From Anolis sagrei (Eukaryota; Chordata; Lepidosauria; Squamata; Anolidae), in contig NC_090024.1 in NCBI RefSeq assembly GCF_037176765.1, positions 196,164,278 to 196,228,277 of the forward strand: DNA of 64,000 nt, read 5' to 3'. This document shows, one piece after another, positions 35,372 to 47,179 of this stretch. The number at the start of each line of letters is the position of its first letter. Within the stretch, counting starts at the first letter, position 1. A model generated the notes under the pieces. That model was given only the letters and a program-made list of their open reading frames with translations. It had not been told where the DNA came from and searched no databases. The position numbers were made by a program, and so were the translations under genes.

Positions 35372-35520
35372 GGGCCCTTCCATATAGCCCTATATCCCAG
35401 AATATCCGTGTAGAAAATCCCACATTATCTGAGTGTAGACTCAGATAACCTGATTCAAAGCAGATATTGTGGGATTTTCTGCCTTGATATCTGGGATATA
35501 GGGCTATGTGTAAGGGCCCC
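35372..35520. mobile_element. palindromic MITE (GGCCCTTCCACAC family)
   Basis: The termini GGGCCCTTCCATATAGCCCT and AGGGCTATGTGTAAGGGCCC are inverted, with ATCCCAGAATATC and GATATCTGGGATAT as inner pairs. Confidence 0.85.
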
Positions 35521-36002
35521 CAGATGGGCTCAACAATTAATACAGCTATTAACAAATTGCTTCAAAACATTTATCAGCTTGCTTTGAAAAGTAACAAAAG
35601 TTAGCCCATACTGTTAGCTTTGAGTAGACTTATTGAAATAATTAGATTTATCTATATGTTGATTCAACATTCAACCATTTATTGAATGGGTTCACTGCCA
35701 TTAGGATAAACCAACAAATTGCCTGCCTTGATTCATTGACATACTGTAGTTTTAGATTTCTAGTTCAAGAAAGACCTTGAATATATCATCTTATTTCTAG
35801 GTATTTTCAAGGTGCACGTTCAGCTAGATCAACTAAGTAAAAATATTGAGCAGAACATCCTTTCTGAATCCATTTGGGTGATAAACAAAAAAGGGGAAAC
35901 TGATAAGAGACTCTTCACCTCCCCTTTGTTTCTTGTCCATACAGTGGAATCATTCTAAGTAGCTATTATGCAAGCCTCTCCAATCAAATATCAATTTATT
36001 AA

Positions 36003-36302
36003 AAACTAGCCATCCCCTGCCATGTGTTGCTGTGGCCCAGTCTGTGTATGTTTTGTGTGTGTGTATGTGTGTATTTATTTGTTTATATGTGTATATATGT
36101 GGTTTTGTGCATGTATTGTATTGTATTTTTTATTTTTTTGGCTTTTTAAGTCTCTTCCGCTGTGTTTTTCCGTATTTTTATGAGTGATGGTCACTCGTTG
36201 GCCTGATAGGTGTATTGTGTCCAAATATGGTGTCAATTTGTCCAGTGGTTTTTGAGTTATGTTAATCCCACAAACGAACTTTACATTTTTATTTATATAG
36301 AG
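36003..36302 (+). mobile_element. squamate interspersed repeat, class not assigned
   Basis: The head ACTAGCCATCCCCTGCCATG and the tail GTGGTTTTTGAGTTATGTTA plus ATCCCACAAACGAACTTTAC followed by TTTTTATTTATATAG match a repeat I recognise from squamates. A TG/TA-rich low-complexity block lies between. I cannot name the family with confidence. Confidence 0.5.
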
Positions 36303-36700
36303 AGCAGAATTACAAGTGAACATGATGCTGAATATCAATGCGCAAGTATGTTTTATTGCTGGTATAACTGCTTTAAACTTAAGGGGACATGTTCAACAGA
36401 ACATAACTTACTAGTATGGAGTTGCAAATGCAACTAGAAGATTTGAGCAAGGTTTAATGTATGCCAAATTAAAATTTAAGTATTTTTAAAAGATACCTAA
36501 CATTTTCTAAAATGCATCTTCTCACTAAGAGAACATTATTCAATATGAATAATCCTTTGGCTACATATAAGACATATAATATAATAAACATTCTCATTTG
36601 TACATTTGCATGAAGTATGCAGCCACGAGCTTTTAATAATGCAGTTTTACCAAAGAAACACAAAGCTATTTTAAATAAAATAAATAAATGTGCTTTTATG

Positions 36701-36742
36701 TCAAGCCACTCTGAGTATCCTTTGGGGAGATAGAGCACTGTA

Positions 36743-36777
<35 letters not shown>

Positions 36778-36779
36778 AT
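36701..36779 (+). mobile_element. LINE 3' tail with (AAAT)n
   Basis: AAGCCACTCTGAGTATCC, TTTGGGGAGATAGAGCAC and a long AAAT run (about 36732-36779) are the L2-type LINE terminus. Confidence 0.65.
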
Positions 36780-37594
36780 GTGAGAAATGCAAATGAGATT
36801 TCATTATCTTCCTATTATACTACTACCAATCAAGTGTATTTGTAATTTGGTTTAATAGAGCAGCTCACACAATAGTTGCTATCTTGGATTATACTTCTGT
36901 GCCTCCCCACCACCACAATATCTGTCAAATGATATGGGCTTAACCCTATATACATTTCTGGCTTGGTTAGAAAGACTAAGGGAATGGGGACCTAGAACAC
37001 ATATGGTGGTCACTGAGATCACTGCAAAACATGCAAAGCAGGAAGTGGTTTCAGTATACATATTATAAAAGGAGCCCTGGAACTGGTTTGAGGCCTGGAC
37101 GGTGCTTGTATGGACTGCAGAGGCTAGCCTCAAACAAGTTCCAGGATCCAAAGTATCAATGGTTTCACTGCTGTGGGAGATTTGCCACCCACCCACCAAC
37201 CCAACACCCTAATGTGCATGTTTGGATCACCAGAGAACCCATCCCTGAATCATTTTCATTTGTGATGCAGTTTACACTAAAGTACACTGATGTGTATTAA
37301 GTATCTCTCATCTTTCCTCATCCCAGATTAAAACCCATAATGTGCCTGAAACATATAAACACCATGGATTGAAGCTGCCTTCAAACAGCATTAAAGAGTC
37401 AATACAGATGTGCCTTTAATAATGAAGAAGCCGGTATCAGCTGCAAAGAGAATAAACCATGTTATCCCAAAAGGAATATGCTGTTTCTCTTCCCCTTGCA
37501 GTCTGGAGCAGCTGCTTGTCATCTAAATTGCTTCCTCCCTCCCAGCTCTCTGTTTGTAAACAGCAGCAGTAATGCCCCTCCACAGAGTGTAACA
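36780..37594. other. non-coding stretch without recognised features
   Basis: Overlapping short frames at 36879-37300 on both strands lack any family resemblance. No exon is supported. Confidence 0.45.
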
Positions 37595-37713
37595 CAGGCA
37601 TGGGCAAACTTCACACCTCCAGGTGTTTTGGACTTTAATTCCCACAATTCCTAACAGCTAATAATATGGCTGGGATTTCCAGGAGTTGAAGTCCAAACAC
37701 CTGAAGAACCTGG
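37595..37713. mobile_element. hAT-type palindromic MITE
   Basis: It begins CAGGCATGGGCAAACTTC and has the inverted blocks CAGGTGTTTTGGACTTTAAT and AGTTGAAGTCCAAACACCTG. The right terminus is eroded. Confidence 0.7.
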
Positions 37714-38464
37714 TATAACATCTGCAGGTGTGATTACACAGGATGCCAGAGAATAGTGCCTCAGATCTTATTCAAAATAAAACATATGTGCATGTAACCC
37801 AGAACATGATTTTAGACATCATGTAACCATTAGAATTCTCTCCCACAAATTATGGTATAGACTGTTAGCTTAGAGAATAGGTTTATTGAAGGCTATTCAA
37901 CAACAAAACTAAATGTAAGCTTCATTTGATAGCCAGATGTAGAGATAAACAGGAGATGATCACTATCTTATTGCACAGTTTACGAGTTTATGAATGTCCT
38001 GCCTCAACAAAGATGTTCTTAGGATTCCACACATTATGCGCCTTATATACATTGAGATTCAATTGATGGTCACTTTCGTATGAATGTAACAACACTCCAA
38101 GTACAATTTCAGCAATTCAATGTTACATGTGAATACATTTTATCTGAACTGGTATTAAAAAGATAATGTGTGTACATAATACTGCTGTTAAAGTTAAGTG
38201 AAAGCAAACAACACTGTTCCACTATATAAGACAGATGCAAGCTATTTAGAACATAATCTTTTACCCAGTACATTTCAAGTGTAACATAAAAGTATTGTAG
38301 CAAAAATGCAAAATGCATGTACAATCTCGTTTAAAACAGAAATAGAAAGCTTACAAAATAAATTGACTTCCAATGGCAACTCTGTCCAAGCAGCATAAGG
38401 TACATTTGTGAGATAGGTGGGCTTGATTATTTTTTGCAAACAGGCAAAGAAAGACTATAATGAT
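37714..38464. other. non-coding stretch without recognised features
   Basis: Apparently unique AT-rich DNA. Confidence 0.45.
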
Positions 38465-38683
38465 TTGTTGTGGTAGCGTGCTTTCACTCTTTTTTAACTT
38501 ATGTTGACTCTTATCCGTTTTCTTGACAGGATTTGTTTAGAGGTTTGCTATTGCCTTCCTCGGAGGTTCAGAGAGTGTGACTTGCCAAAGGTCAAGCAGC
38601 AGATTTCTATGCCCAAATGGGGAAGCGAACCCTTGTATTTAGAGTCCAATGTTCTGATCCCTACATGCTAGCACATCATGATA
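38465..38683 (-). mobile_element. tRNA-derived SINE with Bov-B-like tail
   Basis: The plus strand reads GACAGGATTTGTTTAGAGGT, TTGCTATTGCCTTCCTCGG, GAGAGTGTGACTTGCCAAAG and GGGGAAGCGAACCCTTGTAT, the reverse of the second squamate SINE type. Its tRNA B-box-like region is near 38630. Confidence 0.75.
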
Positions 38684-41600
38684 GTGTGCCCATAGTCTGA
38701 GCCAAATATGGAATAAGAGTAGCATGATCAAAATAAATTCAAGATTTTTTTTAAAAAAATCTTCCATTTCAGTCATTTTTTTCTTAAGTGCTTTTTATAC
38801 CTAGAATCAACATTTTTTTTTATCTCCAACACATTTATTTGGAGATCCAAGTGATTTAAATGCATGGATATTGAACAATGATTTAAATAACTACTCCAGT
38901 TAACCAACTCAAGTGTTTTGCATGATTTCAAAATCTATTTTTCCTTAGAAAAATATATACAGACTTGCAACAATACCTACTGGGAGAAGCTTAATGCACA
39001 TGAAGTATTTTACAATTAAGAACCTTTAACAAGCTATCTTATGCATGTCCACTCAGAAGAAATCCCACTGCATTCAATGGGATTGACTCCTCTGTAAAAG
39101 TGCATAGGATCCCTGTCTTATTGAGTCCAATTTTAAAGGGAATATCAGTATTATTACTTATATTCTTTGGGGGAGGGAAATAGATTTTGTATTTATTGCT
39201 TAAGCCAAAATCAAGCAAAGTCCTGGCATATCATTCTTCTCACCCATTGTTCCCTTTGACCAAAGTGACCATGAACTAGGCAATCTTCTGGAAGCATGGC
39301 CCCACTTAGTTTGTCCAGTTAAGGCAAGAAGTAGGAACTTTGCAGCCCTCCAGACTGTATTGAACTGCAACAATCAGAAGCCCTAGCAAACAGAGCCAAT
39401 GGTTGGGAATACTGTGAGGTGCAGTTCAGCAGCATCTGGAGGACTACACAATTTCCACCCTGAATTAAGGCTTCTGGGAAAATATCACAAGAATAGTCAA
39501 AACTGTATAAGCACTTAGGAGTCCATGTTCAGTTAAGCACTGTAACACAGGTTGGAATTTTAAAGTTTCCTGTGACTAAATCCTAATAGACAAAGTGGAC
39601 CTTACCCTATATACTCACGTATAAGTCTAGACGTTTTTGGACAAAAAAATCAGCCCAAAAAAAAACTATGGTCATCTTATCCATGTGATTACTGTACCTC
39701 AATTCTTTTTTTTTTAAGGAACCATCCCCTTCTTTGAGTAGAGGGTAAAAGGCAAGAGTTTAGCCTTGTCCAAGAGAACCTAAAAGAACCATCAACTCTC
39801 TCAGTGCTCTCCATTGTGGTGCCACTTCTAGCCTTTCTGAATGTCTAGATGGGGAAACAGTGGTAGTTGTAGTAAGGCAACAGCCTCCTAGGTGGCTTTG
39901 GCACTTTCCCCTTTCCAGGAATTACCCTCAACTAATTAATAGGTCACATCAAAATAATTATACCCCCAACACCTGCCCTAAATGTTTACATAAGTATATA
40001 GAGTACGTCTTAGCAGACATGCACTGGACCTCACACCATACTGAAATCAATATGAGCCAATTAACTACTTCCCACTTTTAGAAACAGGAATTCAATTAAC
40101 CATAACTGACAATTGCTAATCCATTTGAACTGGGTGTCTGAAAGGTTAAGGATACTTATTGTTGTCTATGACAGAAAAAAGAGCTTCATATATTTAAAAA
40201 TACAATACCCTCCCATATTTGCAGAGGATACATTCCAAGATCCCCTGGATAATTAACACTGTATTTTGACGATACTTGGGCCGACAGGATACCCGGAGGA
40301 CCTAAAGAGGCTCACAAACACTTCCAGGGATTGTGGATAGGAAAAACTGTGGGAATTAAATCCCTGGAGAAGGGAGTCGTACTGTAGTTCATTTCACCAC
40401 ATCCCATAGAAAACTAACCAGAAATAGAACCAAGCAGTGCAAAAAAAAGTATTACCCAAGGAACAAGTAATATCCTAAAATGTAGCTGACATAATGTTAT
40501 TAACCACGAAAAACCCCTTGCATAATATAAATCCATGCTGGCTCAACAAACCGACTTAGCTTGCAAATTCTTGTTATTTACACTAATGATTTTATATCAT
40601 CCTAACTTTTATTTTCACATTTCCTGTGTAGAAAGGAAAATGAGATTTTTATCCCCAGCTAGTATACCAACTGAACTGTGATTACAGAAAAGTCAATTGA
40701 ATCCTTTCCCTAATACTTTATGACATTAATAGCAGCCACCTATAACACCTACATCAACATCACGGTCTGATTTCTTTATCATAATATGTGGCTTTATTTC
40801 TAATTCATTAACACTCATAAAAGTCATTTTTAAGCACCTAGCAACAACTTTTCATCTCAAATTCTGTATCACCTGCATTTTAAAAATTAGTTCTAAGTTA
40901 TTTTAATTTAAATAGCCTCTAAGTTAATTTAATTTAAATTAGCCTCAAGGAGGCCCACAGATTTAGTACAACTTGTCTATATAAAAAGAAATCTGAATAT
41001 AAACAAAACTCTTTAAGTGAGAGGATTCAACTGGTTACAGCTGCCATAATTTGACATCTGGCAAAATGCAAATACCAGAACAGCTGAAACCCCAATTCCA
41101 AACAGTCTATGTAGAAAAATAGCTTATATAAACCAGTGAGATGTTACTTAGTTACTATTTTCAGCAGCTGAAAACTACACAGTCTAACTTGTGGGAGTTA
41201 AGCAAAACGGAAGATCTCCAGTGGCCAAGTTTCTAATGGCAACCCATTAGCAAGTAGTTAAATATGATACTGGATATAAATCAAGAACTTCGGCTCTTAA
41301 CAAGGAGCACCTATTTCAACTGGTATCAAAGAATAACAAAACCGGGCTCTTCATTCCTGACCATAAAACAGTATAGTTCTGAGGACCATCTTGTCTGAAG
41401 GATATCCATTTCCATGGGAGAAAACCAGCAGTAATGAGGGACACTGCTATTCTTAAATGCTCAATGCTTTCTTGGGATCAAACTGTTCCTGATCAGTTTC
41501 ACATTAAGAGAAAATGGCAATTTGAGAGCCATAATACAAGCCTGCAAATTCTACACCCTCAATATACAAGTGAGCGGTTTAAAACAAATTCCATTCACAT

Positions 41601-41747
41601 TACTGGAAGCTGTTATAATTTCAGTAATGTTGAAAGGCATTTCATAAATATACATAAGCATCTAAACAACCAACAGGTGTTTAAAGAGCTATTAATATAG
41701 ACCGATATTAAGAAAATGTGTGATCTAATTGGAAACAACTCTCTTTC
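38684..41747. other. non-coding stretch with a few diverged repeats
   Basis: A diverged MITE-like piece lies at about 39340-39455 (CAGCCCTCCAGACTGTATTG, CAGCATCTGGAGGACTAC). A repeat beginning TATACTCACGTATAAGTCTA lies at about 39605-39700. An AATTTAAAT-rich direct repeat lies near 40890-40940. I see nothing else in the remaining roughly 2.5 kb. Confidence 0.45.
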
Positions 41748-41750
41748 TAA

Positions 41751-41901
41751 GGCCCCTTCCATACTTGCCCCTAATTCCCAGGATCTGATTCCAGATTATC
41801 AGTTTATCCCAGATTATCTGGCAGTGGAGACTCATACAATATGGTTTAAAGCAGATAATCTGGGATCAGATCCTGGGATAAAGGTCAGTGTGGAAGGGGC
41901 C
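41751..41901. mobile_element. palindromic MITE (GGCCCTTCCACAC family), first of a pair
   Basis: The termini GGCCCCTTCCATACTTGC and CAGTGTGGAAGGGGCC are inverted. Inner blocks are AGGATCTGATTCCAGATTAT and ATAATCTGGGATCAGATCCT. It is separated from the next copy by only the three bases TTA. Confidence 0.85.
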
Positions 41902-41904
41902 TTA

Positions 41905-42052
41905 GGCCCCTTCCACACAGCTTATAAAATCCCACATTATGTGCTTTGAACTGGGTTATATGGCAGCGTGGATTCCGATAACTCAGTTCAAAGCAGATAT
42001 TGCAGATTATATGCCTTAATATTCTGGGTTATATGGCTGTGTGGAAGTGCCC
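41905..42052. mobile_element. palindromic MITE (GGCCCTTCCACAC family), second of a pair
   Basis: The termini GGCCCCTTCCACACAGC and GGCTGTGTGGAAGTGCCC are inverted. It belongs to a different subfamily from its neighbour: inner blocks are ACTGGGTTATATGGCAGC and AACTCAGTTCAAAGCAGA. The trinucleotides TAA, TTA and TAA surround the pair. Confidence 0.85.
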
Positions 42053-42652
42053 TAAGAAAGCTGTGGACAAAAGCTTCTAAGATAAAGGCTTTTATGACAC
42101 CTTTTCTTTTACACTTATGGTACTGTTACCCAGTGATGTGCTTTGGGATTACAATATTTAAGAGGCAACCATGTGTCTGATCTGCGTTTAATTTTACAAG
42201 TGTACATGTCTTTTTAATAAACAAGACTGAGATAAGTAACCGTGCCAAATTCGAATGGAGGCCACCTTAACTCAGTAAATGAGCTTCAGTTTTTATTCCA
42301 CCCAAAATCTGAAGTACAATTTAATCTAGCTACAGCAGTGTTTCAGAGGAATTCCTGAATTACGTTCTTGGATTCTTGCAGCTGTCAGGACAGCCATTTG
42401 TATCAATAGCTGTCCTAGTACTTAAGACATGCAAAAATTACATTCCAAACTAGTTGGAAAATATAGCATCGCTGCACACACGCTTGTAAACTTTTGAGAC
42501 TAACCACAGCAAACCTGTGCATATCATTCATACTTAAGTTGGGGGCTTCAAACCCTGAATGGATTTCATATGATTACATACAGCTTATTTAGGATTTTAG
42601 AGGTTTTCTCTGGATCAGTGAGGTAGCAGGGATGACCAATCTCACAGAAAAT
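42053..42652 (-). other. YOD1 3' UTR and downstream flank
   Basis: This holds no coding sequence. A minus-strand AATAAA at 42292-42297, about 355 bases past the stop, is a candidate poly(A) signal. Mammalian YOD1 has a much longer 3' UTR, so more distal sites are possible. Confidence 0.5.
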
Positions 42653-43359
42653 TCACACTTCTCCAAAGTTGGTGTGTCCCGTTTCCTTGGCATGTTCTCT
42701 GGCTTCCACTTGCCCTGTTAATCCTTGCTGACATACCATGCATCTCAGTGTAAATCGATTTACATCAGTAAACTGTCTCTTTCTTCTGGCTTCATCTGCT
42801 AACTCCATAGCCTGTGCAAGCACGATGTCATCAGATGCTGAAAAGATTGTTTGGGGAGGAACATCTGAATTGGGAATTTTACGCTCAAGAGGATCATAGT
42901 GAATACCATCATAAATTAAAAGCACCCGTTTAGCATAGCCAGCATCTTCCCCAAAACGATCGATTCTGACTGTTTGAGTATCCACTACACAAATTTCACA
43001 TTGATAGAATTTAGATAAGATGGAAACCTCAATTGCACCTCCCCACGTATCTTCTCTTCTTATCCATTCACAGTATTCCTGATTAGTTTTCCCTAGAACA
43101 GCTTCACTATAGGATTCCGGATCACTTGCTACAATCTGAGCTATGAGATTTCTCATCTCTGGAGCACATCCTGGATCATAAACCCCACCTTCTACCACAT
43201 AATATATGCTGGTAAAGAGACATGAGTTATCTGCTGGAACAACCTTCCGGGCAAGCACTGGGAGAGCTTCCCTGAATGAATTAGAAGCAGTTCGTTTTGT
43301 AACTATAGCTGGCTCAGTTTTGGGCTTGGTTGCATCTTCTTCAACTATAAGAGTGTCAC
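42653..43359 (-). CDS. YOD1: YOD1 ubiquitin thioesterase, second coding exon (OTU domain and zinc finger)
   Basis: This exon encodes most of a 304-residue OTU1 orthologue, residues 70-304. The OTU cysteine-protease core has Asp113 and the nucleophile Cys116 in PADNSCLF and the catalytic His223 in DGIHYDPL, spaced as in the human enzyme. A C-terminal C2H2 zinc finger uses Cys276, Cys279, His292 and His298, and the protein ends GHTNFGEV as in mammals. YOD1 removes ubiquitin chains from substrates handled by p97/VCP, including ER-associated degradation and damaged lysosomes. The acceptor is CTTGACAG then GTGACA, and the split codon gives Gly70. All catalytic and zinc residues are present and the frame is intact, so the gene is probably active. 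Confidence 0.97.
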
Positions 43360-43544
43360 CTGTCAAGAAAAACAGAACAAGGAAATAAATAGATGGTCGA
43401 CTTCAGTGAGTAAGAACACAAGGCAAAAGTCGCTGGCAAGTCTCAGTTCAGCTATCGGTTAATCTCTCAGAAAACCCTGCCCACAGAAGTGTAACAGGGC
43501 TCTACTCAAACTCTTTTTGAGATTCTGACAGTTTCTGTAATCAC

Positions 43545-43755
43545 ACTACACTTTAAAGGGTTGGCATTCTACTTTAAATCTCGTGGTTCCCTCTTGCAGA
43601 ATAATGGAGTTTGTAGTTTAGTATAAGGCCCAGGACCTTTCTTTCTGAGAATTTCAAAAGCTGATCCCTAAACAGCAAATTCCAGGATTCAGTAAGAAGC
43701 AGCCATATAATGTAAAGTGGGATACCAACTCTTTACTAGTGTAGTATGATAATCT
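43545..43755. mobile_element. palindromic MITE, diverged
   Basis: ACACTACACTTTAAAGGGTT on the left mirrors AAAGTGGGATACCAACTC and CTAGTGTAGTATGATAATC on the right. The inner block GAATAATGGAGTTTGTAGTT belongs to the same broad group as 51534-51700. Confidence 0.55.
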
Positions 43756-44496
43756 AAAAGACAATAGAACACTCATGAGAATAAATATACCATTTAGAGT
43801 TAATGATGGATAGTAACAGAAGAGGTGATATTTCACAAGTTCCTAGAAAAAAATTAGGTTAAAATGGGGAGCACTTCCGCCATGTTTTCTAATGAACCCA
43901 ATACCATAAATATTAGAACTGAAACATGTTAATTCATTTTAGAAGCCATCAGATGTATTTACGGAGTTCTAGTCCACCCCAGTGATGCAACAGTCCTAAC
44001 ACCGATGTGATGGCATTATGTATTTATTTATTTCTAGGTTAAATTTGCCAATGCACTAACAACACAAAGGAGGACCAGAAATTACATTACTCATCCTGTG
44101 TACAAGGATAAGCTGACAGAATTTGACACAAACATATAACAAGACTCTAAAGTTTAATTAATGGGTGGCAACAAACGTTCTGCTCATTTTATGCAATTAT
44201 AATATGTCAAAACACATGTGTCACTGTTTGAAGACTTCCTGTTCTCAAAAGGGACACCCACTGTTTTCTATTTAAGAGTTGATCTTCTTATTCAAGCTTT
44301 AGAACAGGGGCTGATAAAAGACAGGCCAGTGTATGCTACTAGATATTTGGCTAATTTATAAAAAGATCCCAAGCGTTCTGGGACCCTTAAGCAAAAGTAA
44401 TACATTTAATTTCTACTACCCAGTTTGATTCTGAAATGGGGAAAAGGCCTATTGCAAACAGGAGTAACTATAAAAAGACTTAACCCCACTTGAAAT

Positions 44497-44712
44497 TTGT
44501 TGTTAGGGTGCCTTCAAGTAATTTATGACTAATGGTGAACATAAGGCAAATCTATTATTGTGCTTTCTTGGCAGAATTTATTCAATGGGGCTTTGCTCTT
44601 ATCTTCATGTGAGGTTAAGTGTAACCTGCCCAAGATTGGTTTCTATGGCTGAGCAGAGATTCAATCCTTGGTCTCAGAGTGTCTTAGTTCTACAATCAAA
44701 GCATCTGAGATA
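44497..44712 (-). mobile_element. tRNA-derived SINE with Bov-B-like tail, diverged
   Basis: The plus strand reads TGTTAGGGTGCCTTCAAGTA, TGGCAGAATTTATTCAATGG and TATGGCTGAGCAGAGATTCA, the reversed second squamate SINE type. Another short piece of the same 3' end lies at 44808-44875. Confidence 0.65.
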
Positions 44713-45109
44713 AGAATAAAGAAAAACATTCTGAGGTTAAAATGTTTAAAACACTCTATTCAATAATTCTGTGTATATTGGCTGTAATTAATGTACTTGA
44801 TGATTGTTGTTATTGTGTGACTTGAAGTTATTTCTGACTTATAGCGGCCCTACAGCAAACCAAACAAACCAGTAAGTCTAGCATCCAACTAACCTCTACT
44901 CTAGTTTTTGTACTCATAATGAAAAGCAAAACACTGTGATAATTGTCAACTTCAAAATACTAGACACCACCCATGCAAAAAGGGGCTAAATGTAGCTATT
45001 AGTGACAAGCAACGTAAATCCACTGAAACAAAAAGTCAAGGCTTGTGTATGTCTTATATATTGAATGGATCTATTCTTGTCCAGATGAATCAGTGACTGT
45101 ATAACAATT

Positions 45110-45305
45110 TACAATGGAGTGGTTCACAAAATCCAGCGGATGCCAACATCCTTGGATGCAAGTGCAATTATATATAATGGTGTAGGAAAATGACATCCCT
45201 TATATAAAACAGGAAAATCAAGGTCTGCTTGTTGATGCTTATATTTCTCGAGATATTCAAGCCATGAATATTTGAATTCCACTGATATGGAGGCCAACTG
45301 TATTT
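45110..45305 (+). mobile_element. Tc/mariner-like short repeat
   Basis: CAATTATATATAATGGTGTA, CATCCCTTATATAAAACAGG and AAAATCAAGGTCTGCTTGTT parallel the copies at 13615, 35127 and 58598. Ends are approximate. Confidence 0.5.
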
Positions 45306-45396
45306 CAATTATATTCAACAAAGGGTCTTCTCCATAGCAATTTTATGTCAATATAGCTGTGGTAGCTCCAGCCAAGGGCCACATCCATGCTCTTAG

Positions 45397-45537
45397 GGGC
45401 CCTTCATCCCAGGATATAATCCCAGGTTTACTGATTATCCCAGATTATCTGGCAGAAAGGACTCATATAATCCAGTTTAAAGCAGAAAACCTGGGATTGG
45501 ATCCTGGAATATAGAGCCTGTCTGGAAGGGACCTTAG
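45397..45537. mobile_element. palindromic MITE (GGCCCTTC family)
   Basis: The termini GGGGCCCTTCATCCCAGG and CTGTCTGGAAGGGACC are inverted. Inner blocks are TATCCCAGATTATCTGGCAG and TAATCCAGTTTAAAGCAGAA. Confidence 0.75.
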
Positions 45538-45583
45538 AATTCTCTACTAGAGACTGGGCCTTAAGCTGCGCATCATTCTACAC

Positions 45584-45729
45584 CAGGCATGGGCAAATTC
45601 TGGCCCTCCGGGTGTTTTGGACGTCAACTCCCACAATTGAAAAGAGTTGGTAGGCTGTTAGGAAATTTGTTTGGAACTGTGGAAGTAGAAGTCCAAAATA
45701 CCCAGCAGGCCAAAGTTTGCCCATGCCTG
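45584..45729. mobile_element. hAT-type palindromic MITE with perfect 8-bp duplication
   Basis: The termini CAGGCATGGGCAAATTC and TTTGCCCATGCCTG are inverted. The octamer TTCTACAC is repeated exactly on both sides (45576-45583 and 45730-45737). This copy is what best establishes the family as hAT. Confidence 0.9.
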
Positions 45730-45814
45730 TTCTACACTGTAGAATGAAAGCCGTTTGACACCACTTTAATTGGCGCACTGCTATGGAATAAAGAAAGTTA
45801 TAGTTTTATAGGGT

Positions 45815-46362
45815 CACCTTTACCAATCTCATAAGCCCGTCTTGTAGGTACAAGGGAGACAGCCTTCTCCTCAGTGGCTCCCCGACTTTGGAACTCTTTA
45901 CCTGGAGATATCAGGAAAGCCCCTTGACTAGAAATTTAAAAAGAACCTTAAAACCTGGCTCTTCTGCTACGCCTTTGGTGAGTAGGTGCACACCATGACA
46001 TTTTGCACCCCTCAACATTTTTCTGCTGAGCTCGTGCCCCCCAAATGGGAAGTCCAACCTCATAAATCTATGTGTTTTATGAGCTCCCCATAAATGTTTT
46101 ACTCCTATTTTATCTCATCAGTTTTTAAAATTTTTTATCCTGTACATGTGGCCCACCCACTATTATTATTGTGATAGTGTTTATTAGAATGTGATTTTAT
46201 GACTGTTTTTTTTCTTCTTATTATTAATGTATTCTGATGTTGTTGTTGTTGTATATGTTTTGATTTTATTGCTGTAATATGTTGTCTGGGTTTGGCCCCA
46301 TGTAAGCCGCTCTGAGTCCCCACCGGGGAGATGGTGGAAGGATATAAATAAAGTTTATTGTT
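45815..46362 (+). mobile_element. L2-type LINE 3' end
   Basis: ACAGCCTTCTCCTCAGTGGC, TTGGAACTCTTTACCTGGAG and AAACCTGGCTCTTCTGCTAC align with the 1-813 reading-frame end (RAFSVVAPRLWNTLP and KTWLF). The 3' UTR ends GGATATAAATAAAGTTTATT. TAGGGTC occurs on both sides and is the likely target duplication. Confidence 0.8.
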
Positions 46363-46514
46363 AGGGTCTTCAACCTTCTCTGCCAAAGAGCACTGGTTCT
46401 TCATCAAACTACAACTCCCATGATCCCACAGTGGTGTCAAACTGCATTCTCATCCATGCCACTTTCCAATTGACACTGAGAAAAACGGAGGTAGTTTGAC
46501 ACATTAATGCTGGC

Positions 46515-46800
46515 ATTGGCAAACTTCGGCCCTCCAAGTGCTTTGGATTTCAACTCCCACAATTCCTAACAGTCTAATACTAATCTGTGCCTTCTCACAG
46601 ATTCCAATCCTGCTTCTCCAGACTCTTTAATAATAAAATAATAAAACTTTATTTCTACCCCGCTACCATCTCCCCAATGGGGCTTACATGGGGCCAAGCC
46701 CGAACAACATAATACAGCAACAAAATCAAAGCATATACATCAGACAACATTATCAAAATGACATTAAAATAATAAATGATAATAAAATAAAATAAAATAC
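46515..46800 (-). mobile_element. truncated hAT MITE followed by reversed LINE tail
   Basis: About 46515-46590 is half of a CAGGCATGGG-family MITE (CCCTCCAAGTGCTTTGGATT). About 46622-46800 is an L2-type 3' UTR in reverse: CTTTATTTCTACCCCGCTAC, GGGGCTTACATGGGGCCAAG, ending in an AATAAAAT-rich run. Confidence 0.65.
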
Positions 46801-46814
46801 CAATAGACACAATC

Positions 46815-47110
46815 ACACTGTTTAATTAATGCAGTTTGACACGTTATCCGCCCTGGCTCAATACTATAGAGCAGGCATGGGCCAACTTGGGCCCTCCAGG
46901 TGTTTTGGACTTCAACCTGAGGCTGCTAGGAATTGTGGGAGTTGAAGTCCAAAACACCTGGAGGGCCCAAGTTGGCCCATGCCTGCCTTAACGCATGGTT
47001 CGATGCTATGGGATCATGGGAGTTGTAGTTTTGTGAGGCAGCAGCAAAGAAGACCAAAACACAATGTAAAACGACAACTCCCATGAGCCACAGCAGTGAA
47101 AAGGAGCCCG
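46815..47110. mobile_element. palindromic MITE with a nested hAT MITE
   Basis: The outer MITE reads AATGCAGTTTGACACGTTAT, then ATCATGGGAGTTGTAGTTTT, then CGACAACTCCCATGAGCCAC. The hAT MITE at 46872-46985 sits within its left arm. Its arms of 45 bases are exactly complementary, with the central part reduced to 24 bases. Confidence 0.75.
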
Positions 47111-47179
47111 CAGTTAAGCAGGCGCCATGATTGTGCTGTGTGGAGAATCACCGAGAAGGGGGCCCCCGTTTCCCCTTAC

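Larger units (their letters stand above)
45567..46465. mobile_element. palindromic MITE carrying two later insertions
   Basis: The MITE runs from CGCATCATTCTACAC through TGTAGAATGAAAGCCGTTTG and AAGTTATAGTTTTATAGGGT to CAACTCCCATGATCCCAC and GTGGTGTCAAACTGCATTCT. It is interrupted first by a hAT MITE (45584-45729) in its terminal palindrome and then by an L2-type LINE end (45815-46362). Confidence 0.8.
43360..47179 (-). other. YOD1: YOD1 intron, repeat-rich
   Basis: The single coding intron is about 3.8 kb, with GT-AG ends. It contains MITEs at 43545-43755, 45397-45537, 45567-46465 and 46815-47110, SINE pieces at 44497-44712 and 44808-44875, a Tc/mariner-like repeat at 45110-45305 and LINE tails. 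About 43756-44496 looks unique. Confidence 0.8.
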
